Positions 56,750-64,000 of a DNA stretch of 64,000 nucleotides are shown here, one piece after another; position 1 is the first letter of the stretch; the number at the start of each line of letters is the position of its first letter. The stretch is from Corylus avellana. Its lineage: Eukaryota > Streptophyta > Magnoliopsida > Fagales > Betulaceae. The position numbers were made by a program, and so were the translations under genes. The stretch lies in the NCBI RefSeq assembly GCF_901000735.1, contig NC_081551.1, positions 19,682,545-19,746,544 of the forward strand, written 5' to 3'. The notes under the pieces are model-generated. The model made no database searches. It was not told the DNA's origin and saw only the letters and a list, made by a program, of their open reading frames with translations.

Positions 56750-59700
56750 TCAGTGCCAAGGATTCTTGTTTTTTGATCCACTTCTTTTCTTGCTCGATGT
56801 AGAGCTTGCTTTCTGCCAAGACCAAAAATAATTAAACAGTTATGTTGTTAACATTGGGCCAAATCTCAAGACATAACTGAGTAAGGAGGAATAATACATA
56901 CCGATTTTGATTTCTTTGCCTTGCCCCTGATCCGGTTCTTCGGAGGTTTCAGTTTGTATATGCGAACCATCCAATGATGAGTTGTGAACACCTAAATTGA
57001 TATTAAAATCCACAGAAATCCAATAAGAAAAAGAACAGGAGCTTTACATGAGAAAATTTTCAAATAAATTTGACTAGTTGCACCAAGATCAGTAAAGCTC
57101 ATCAATCATTGGTTGCCCTCACGATAAAATGAGAATAGTACCTGTTCTATTTTTTAAAAAAAAAAAAAACTGCTAAAATAAAATAACATTTTGGAAAAGA
57201 AATCCATGCAAACATCACAAGAGCTAACCACATCAAATCTCAAAACTAGCAAAGGCCCAAGGGGCCGTATTTAATTATGTGACAAGAAAGAAGCTGCTTT
57301 ATTGGCAATGTTATACACCCTGGGGGGCCACGGTTTGACAGTATGGAAGAATAACAGAGGTTAGGAAAACCAGATTCCTGAACTACATAACGTTTGCATA
57401 GATTAAACTGCTTTTATTTCAAAGCCCACCACATTCAGCAAACATATTAATCACAGACAATGCTAATTATATCCCACAGCGCACTTTTCTAAAATTCGAT
57501 GTTCAGATCAACTTACCTCTTCGAAATGGGTAAGTTTGAAATACTTCTTTCCAATTTCTGTCCGCCTGACCCTATCAAAGGCTTTACCATCTGTCTCCAC
57601 AAACCTGTTGTAAAGAGATAATAATTCAAAATTTAAACAGGCAAAACAAATGTACTCTCCATATAGAAACCACTCACTTCACAGCAAAATCAGACCTGTA
57701 ATAGGAGAGTTTGTACATGAGGCAGTTTAGCATGGTGGGAGTGGCCTCAGAATCAATCCGATACTGACCATCTCTCTGCAAACAGAAGAAAACATAGTTA
57801 ACACTTTGCTAAATCAAATGAATTACCTAGTAAGCTACAATATCATCCAGTTCCTTTGCCCCCCCCAAAAAAAAAATCCAAGACCCATTTTGTTAGTTAT
57901 TACTTTTTTTTTTTTTTGGAAAGTAGTGATCATCACTTACAAGGTAGTCAGGCTCCTTGATATGAGGAAATACACCACCTCCTATACGGACCATCCACAG
58001 GAACTTATTAATATCATCACTGGGGTAGCCAACGAGACCTGTAAAGTAAGACATCAGAACAAAGTTCCTTTTTTTTGGGGTATATCTCAGCATACAAGAC
58101 AGAAATTACCTCCAAAGACAACAAGCACATATTTTACATCCAAAGAGTCAAAAATTTCCCAAGCTGCCTTTTCCGGAGAAGACATGGCAGTACCAACTGT
58201 TGCAATGTGTGTGTTGTTCCATGTATTATTGTCAACAATGACAGTACGATTAGCCATAGCAGTAGTTTGGTACCCATAGTCCCACCAAGATGCAACCTGA
58301 AAGAATACAGCAACAATCAGTGTCAGTGAATATCTTCGTTTGGTCAGACGAGGCTATGTTAGTGATCAAAGTTTATTAGCAGACACAATAAGCTGTTATA
58401 CAGGCCACTAAATCCATCTGGTGGAGAAGTCGTGTCATTCTCCAGCAAGTATTCTTGTATAAATACCATTAATTAAGGTGACAATTACCCCAGGTACCCT
58501 GAATAGAAGCAGTTAGTGGCAACAAATTGCTATTGCAGACAGGCCCAACATGTGCATTATTTGTGATGTAGCTTGAAATACATCAACGTATAGTATGATT
58601 AAAAAAAAAAATTATGAGTTAATTCTTGCATCAAGATATATATTAGGACATAGTTGGCTCTAAGCAGTTTTACTCTCCAGACATTGGCATGCATTTTACA
58701 TTACACTAGATTGAAAAACAAAAATAGTCGACTAAACCCATGGCAATCAACAGAATCACTCCTAAAGCGAGCTTAAAGCAATCTGCCACCCATTTATTCT
58801 CACCCAGGCAGTTATATCTATCGTAGCTTATCCATTTAAAGCTCCACGAGTAACTTTTCTTCCTTCTCATTTTGGCCATAAAAAATGATTTTTCTAGTAC
58901 TAAGAGTGAGCCCATTGGTGAAAATAACTGCAATCGAAACCAAGATGAAAATATTTTCAAAAAAATATTGTGCAATGAGAAGTAAAAGACTCAATAATAA
59001 GTTAGTATAATCATGAAGGCTAAAATTATAAACAAGATCATGATACAGCTGCAACTTTAAACCATAATACCAGAAAGAAACTGAAGAAATAATAGTCCAG
59101 ACTTCAGATTCATGACAACAAATGACAAAGTCAGTCATACAAATGTTAAATAGAAGAAAAGCGCAGTAAAAGAAAGGAAAATACATGATGCTGAACTCAC
59201 TTTATCATCCACCTCGGTGTTGTGGCTCAACCATGCATAAGCCTCTCGAAAATCATCAAAAACATGAAGACCATCATTTGAATAAGATGTTAGAACGATA
59301 GAAGGAGCTGAATAAGCTTCTGCTGCCGCCCAGACAGAGTGAACCTACAAAAAGAAATGTCATTCAAAATTAGAGGCCGCTTTTATTAAGAAAAATATTT
59401 TAGTAAACAGAAAGGGGAGCAGAGAAGGAATAGAGCAGGTATCCCTTTAAAAAATGCTAATAAAATTAAAAGTTGATACATGAAGAATAAATTTTGATTA
59501 GTTTTATATATATAGGTGAGGAACCCCTCCAAGACAAGGCTATTTCGTGTACCCACCCTGTCAGGTAAACTTCGGACCCATACAAAGTGCCCCCTTCACA
59601 CGGATCGGGTAATAATCCGGCTTCGCCGGCGGGCTGACCCCAAGGAATTGTTTGCACCCAAGGGAATTCGAAACTTAGAACTTGATGGAAATGCCACCAA

Positions 59701-62130
59701 GACCAAGGCCCTTACCACTTGAGCTAACCCCTTGCGGTTGAAGAATAATCTTTTATTAGTAAAATAATGGAGATAGATTTTTCAATTAATTCTAAATTTC
59801 CTGTAGAGTGACATTTAATGTCAAATATAAAGCTTTCAGATGGATGCTACTATTCACATTCAAAGGAAACTTAAGAAAAAAATTAACATTTTTCTTTATA
59901 ATAAGCAACAGAGAGTAGTAATGTGCAAAACTTCAGAATCATTCTACATGAAAAAATGGGTTGACATATAATTGAAAGTAGTTACGAGTTTAATTGATAT
60001 TAATTGAATCTATAAGTATATATTCATTCAGCTAAAAAGCAGGAAAAGGAATAAAATAGATTCTTAACAAAAAGATTACTATTGATGAAGAAAGAAAACA
60101 AATCCAATACCACATAGAAAGCACCCAGCAACACAAGCAAGAGAATAGCGATAACAGATGCTTCCAAAGGTAAGACCAGTAGCCTCTTCTTAATTTGGGA
60201 CTTAACGGAAGGCTTTTCCACATGCTCCTTTTCCTTCTTCCTATTCTTTTTTGAGGGTCGTTCCTTTACTGCATCCTCACTTTTTTCAGTCTTTACCACA
60301 TCTTTCTGTGCAACAACACTATCAGAACTAGAATCCCCTGCCTTAATGGTCAAAAAAAGAAAAAGAACTTTAGCCTGATTAAACTTATTAAGTGGGGCCA
60401 GAAGAATGCAAGCAGTATAGTGTAAAGAAAACAAGCTTACATCAGTTTGAGAATTTCCCGCTACTCCAGGTAACTGAAATTTGATCGATCGTGTGAAAAC
60501 ATCAAACGCTCCTGAGAGAGCAATTCCAGACATGATGCATGCTGCTGGAGCAAGTACAAGCATAAGACGTACCTGTAAAAATTAGCGGAAACAATGATGA
60601 GAGACATAAATATATAAGAAGAGGAAGGAAGACATAAAGACATCGGCTATCTCAAAATTATCTCACCATGACTCCAGAAAAATAAACTGATGTGACAATA
60701 TAAAGGACCGCAAAGGAGCTTGCATCAGACAGTGGTGAGAAGCACGCCTAGCAAGTAAGCAGACCATGTTAGATGTATAAGTACATACCAAATCAAGCAA
60801 ACTTGAATTGAAAATTCAAAACTTACAACAATGCCAGCAGGAACCAAGAATGCCAAGACGTTAATGTCCATAAAATAAGAAGGCCAAGTAGGTGGTTGAT
60901 GCTCACTAACACTAGCAATAATTGGTATGTACTTGCTTGCATATGTTCTGTCAGAACGCAGTGAAAAAAAATAAAAATAAAATAAACAATGTTGATTTAT
61001 AACTACAAATATCAAAGCCATAATAACATTATTCCGCAAAATTATGAGAAAAGCAATAGTGCTACAAATAGGCCAAACAGTTCGTTTACATCTCAAAGAG
61101 AAAGAAGGGGCTACACTGCCTATGGAGGATTTTTTGGCAGGCGCGGGGGTGGGGGAGGGGTGTTCAAGTTCGATGTATTAGTAACTCAAGAGCAGACAAA
61201 GCCTACTCATGAAAACAAACTGCACCAACCAAAGAGGACAGTCAATTCAATTGGGAATCAGCTTGCACTTAACTCTAATTATGACTTCTATTGCTATCAT
61301 AATTATATCATTACAGGAGAGTCGAGCAACTAAATAAATAAGACATGTAAAGTGTGAACTAGGTACTTACGGATCAAGTAGACTCAAACTTCGTCCACTC
61401 CATCCCTTTGTCGGACTTGAAGCTACCATTGCTACAAGTACTGCTAGCACAGCAAAGCCCACTACCCTGAAGAGTAGATAATGCAAAAGGAGCGGTAATC
61501 AAATTTGTTTTCTGCCATATTATGAATATATTAAAGAAACTAAATAATGGAAGCTTACAGGCCAATAGATATAACAAAGGTAACAGCAACTTTGAACATT
61601 TTTGGAGAGAGAATCCCTTTGATATAATGCACAACAGCCACCACATGGATAATAATGAAAACCTGCAGATTAAATTAGTAACAAGAAATCAAGATAGAAA
61701 GAAATAAAAGCCACATGATATAAAATGGACAAGGTCAAAAGTAAAAGAGAACAATCTTGTGGCAAACTGAACAAAATCTAAAAGACTCAGTGGACCACAT
61801 TGAATCAATGTCATCTAACAATTTATCTCAAGTCACATCTCTAAATGATGTATTTCAAACACTTCCTACTTCATGTCCCTTTTTCTTAGTCCTTATAAAA
61901 CTCTTCCATGTTTGCAAGACATCTCCATTCAAAGATGTTGTTGGCCTCCAAAATACCATCATAGAAGTAATTTGTCTTGACTTATAACTCTTAAAAGTGG
62001 CATGGCCCAGATATGTAGTCTCAATAGTGCCTAATACAAATCTAGCTGGAACAGGTTGCTTTAAAAAACAAAAATCAGAAGATAAGGCAAGTAAAGCACT
62101 CAGAAGAAAATCATTGCTTAAACAAATTTT

Positions 62131-62179
<49 letters not shown>

Positions 62180-63866
62180 CTGATTATCAGTGGGAAAAAG
62201 ACAACTCACCAAAAATGATGCAAAATGTTCTGATGTCATGACTGCATTGAATCCAACAACAGGCACTAACGCAGCTAACAATGTTCCCAAGACAACCTGC
62301 AATGAAAAAGCTATAATTTGGACGAGAACCAAGAGAGTTCATTTATGAATTGAAGAAAATTTTCCAAGTGACATAGCCTCAATTTCTAGTCAAGGAAATC
62401 ACTGGGAAAATTTGTGATCTTCAAGTGATATTAGTAGTTCAGACAGCAATGAATTAGAGACTACACTCCAATCAATTTTAGCATGTATTCTACTATCTTG
62501 ATATACATGCATGGTTGTTTTTTTTTTTGTATACATGCCAAGTACAATGAATGCAATGGATACTTACAAGAGGACAATATGCAATGTATAGTCGAGAAGA
62601 GAAGCGACCAGTCACAATGCACAGAAGAACATGCATTGGAATAAGGTTAATAATAAAGGTGTAGCCTCCCCAAGAGCAAACCTGAAAGAAATAACATTTT
62701 TGCAAACAAAAATAAATATGGTGAACATAGAGAAGGACTCAAATAGCATTAGGATGAACAGCTTACCATGTAAAAGTATGCTATGGCATTCAAAGTGGCA
62801 TAGAAGAGGGATCCTGTATTCAGTGTCTTGAAGAACATATTTGTAGTCAGCAACAATCCATATAGAAACCCCAACAAAACATCAGTGGGAAAACATTAAC
62901 CAGCCAAGTACACCCTACTATTTCTTAAACAAACCTTTTTTTTTGTAAAACAAATTAGAATGGTAAAACTATTAATTAGAAAATTACGCCTTATTATTTT
63001 TTTTAAGAGACAGCTTTTTTTTAGAAGTAAATACAACACCACAAAAATCTAAAAGAGCATACTGGAATTTAACAAACACTAACCTTTATATAGAGGTAAA
63101 AGGTAAAGATCAAAGCAAATATAGCTACAGCTTCATTGTCATAGCTGCCAGCCACAGATCGGGATATATATGATGGAACCTGGAAAGAAAATATAAAATG
63201 TACAGTGAATATTATGCATTTGTTCATATTAATGTGTTGCAAATAATTACCAGTAAAATACACAATGGTTCTGCAAATTCAAGAGAAACTTCTTCTATTT
63301 ACAAGACCAATGTTCTAAACTATAGAATACAACAATTCATAAAAATTCCAGGGATAGGCCATGACATATTTCTTCAAGTACAATCACAACTCAGACTAAG
63401 ATCAGAATATCTAATAGAAAACAATAAGAGAAATTCAGATTAAGATACCTCAACTGAAAGAAAGATACATAGCAAAAGAGAAAGGATAAAACAATCATAG
63501 ATCAAAAGTATTTAGGACAACTCAAAATAAAATGATTTTGTTTTGCTGCTGTTCTCAGTCTTACAAAATTCAAATATAAGAAAAACTTGCAGAGTTATGA
63601 ATACCCGCTGTATCATTTACCATGGCCAAAAGAACCGCCGCTGTCAGTCCAGCACCAGCACCCTTAACTTCCTGTAAAGGTGGGGGTGATATAAGATCAT
63701 TATCAAAGCTGAGGATAAAATCCAAATTCTGAGGACACGCATTTCAGTGAGAATACATACCTTAGTCAGAAGGTAAGTAGCCCATGAGGCAAATGCAGAG
63801 AATATAGGTGCAGTAAATACACAAACAGTTTCCACAGACAGAGGAATGTTTAAAGAATTCACAATC
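56750..63866 (-). CDS. STT3B: STT3B-like catalytic subunit of oligosaccharyltransferase, 3' 19 exons (5' end outside)
   Basis: Catalytic subunit of the ER-membrane oligosaccharyltransferase that transfers the dolichol-linked glycan to Asn-X-Ser/Thr. Minus-strand exons: 63761-63866, 63621-63671, 63084-63179, 62767-62826, 62568-62681, 62210-62296, 61559-61662, 61371-61466, 60827-60947, 60667-60747, 60441-60572, 60111-60341, 59201-59344, 58110-58296, 57941-58038, 57696-57775, 57517-57604, 56902-56991 and 56750-56812. They join in frame to 675 residues, lacking about the first 100. All introns are GT-AG. Seen are [20 protein letters not shown], the EL5-type SVSE motif (ASVSEHQPP), hydrophobic membrane spans, the Lys/Glu-rich cytosolic insert typical of STT3B, and the catalytic WWDYG followed by [14 protein letters not shown]. 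The tail ends KNPWH. The long basic insert and C-terminus favour STT3B over STT3A. Confidence 0.95.
59503..59739 (-). mobile_element. tRNA-derived SINE inside an STT3B intron
   Basis: On the minus strand it starts CAACCGCAAGGGGTTAGCTC, with box A TTAGCTCAAGTGG and box B-like GTTTCGAATTCCC, and it ends in an AT-rich tail. The aged target duplication GAAGAATAAATTTTGATTAGT / GAAGAATAATCTTTTATTAGT lies at 59482-59502 and 59740-59760. It is inserted in sense with the host gene, inside the intron between exons 59201-59344 and 60111-60341. Confidence 0.85.
62140..62174. repeat. (AT)n microsatellite in an STT3B intron
   Basis: Uninterrupted alternating AT. Confidence 0.9.
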
Positions 63867-64000
63867 CTACATTCACAGAATAATTTCTCAAGCATATTAG
63901 TAACATAAGACTCATACATAGCTACTACTTCAATATTGTTAAGATGGGTAAACCATATCAAGACAAGTGCACTGAATTCAGAAGAAAAATTGAACCACAA
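63867..64000 (-). other. STT3B intron running off the window
   Basis: Upstream of the acceptor at 63867-63868 there is no open frame matching STT3. The remaining 5' exons lie beyond the right edge. Confidence 0.8.

Noticed and set aside
57636..57695. Reading the STT3B exon through AGGTCTGATTTTGCTGTGAAG as coding (RSDFAVK)
   Set aside because: The STT3 family has RFVETDGK at this point, which the donor at 57694-57695 and the exon at 57517-57604 give exactly.

Overview
The window is nuclear DNA from a flowering plant, most likely a woody eudicot. It is AT-rich, has spliced protein genes with typical plant GT-AG introns, plant-only protein families (DREB-type ERF, DYW-type PPR, class I small heat shock protein, PATROL1-like MUN-domain protein) and an intergenic space full of short MITEs, tRNA-derived SINEs and retroelement relics. 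I could not fix the species from the sequence alone.

Layout. At the left edge (199-693) lies the last coding exon of an alpha/beta-hydrolase-like gene. About 11 kb of repeat-rich spacer follows, up to an intronless ERF/DREB transcription factor gene at 11899-12618. From 12.6 to 38.6 kb I find no convincing gene. That stretch holds MITEs, SINEs, 3'-truncated LINE-like insertions, an LTR/gag relic broken by a hAT MITE, and a non-coding block present in two to three diverged copies (23.9, 27.5 and 30.4 kb). An intronless class I small heat shock gene (38886-39347), with heat shock elements and a TATA box upstream, ends the desert. Just beyond it is a truncated copy of a PPR gene (39673-40051, minus).

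The right third is gene-dense and rearranged. A five-exon PATROL1-like gene (44465-50042, plus; 996 codons) faces an STT3B-like oligosaccharyltransferase gene (56750 to beyond the right edge, minus; 19 exons visible). The 3' halves of both genes and the spacer between them occur twice: at about 49.15-52.5 kb and again, more decayed, at about 54.8-57.1 kb. A complete, intronless PPR-DYW gene (52680-54767, minus) sits at the junction of the two copies. One copy therefore keeps the real PATROL1 3' end plus a spare pair of STT3B terminal exons; the other keeps a broken PATROL1 exon 5 plus the real STT3B 3' end.

Functionally the genes are unrelated housekeeping, stress and regulatory genes: membrane-protein trafficking, N-glycosylation in the ER, organellar RNA editing, chaperoning and transcription control. 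The most notable biology is structural: the tandem duplication with a gene at its junction, spare STT3B terminal exons downstream on the same strand, a GC-AG intron in PATROL1, and many mobile-element insertions dated by clean target-site duplications or by empty sites in the duplicated copy. I found no undescribed defence-type or biosynthetic system.
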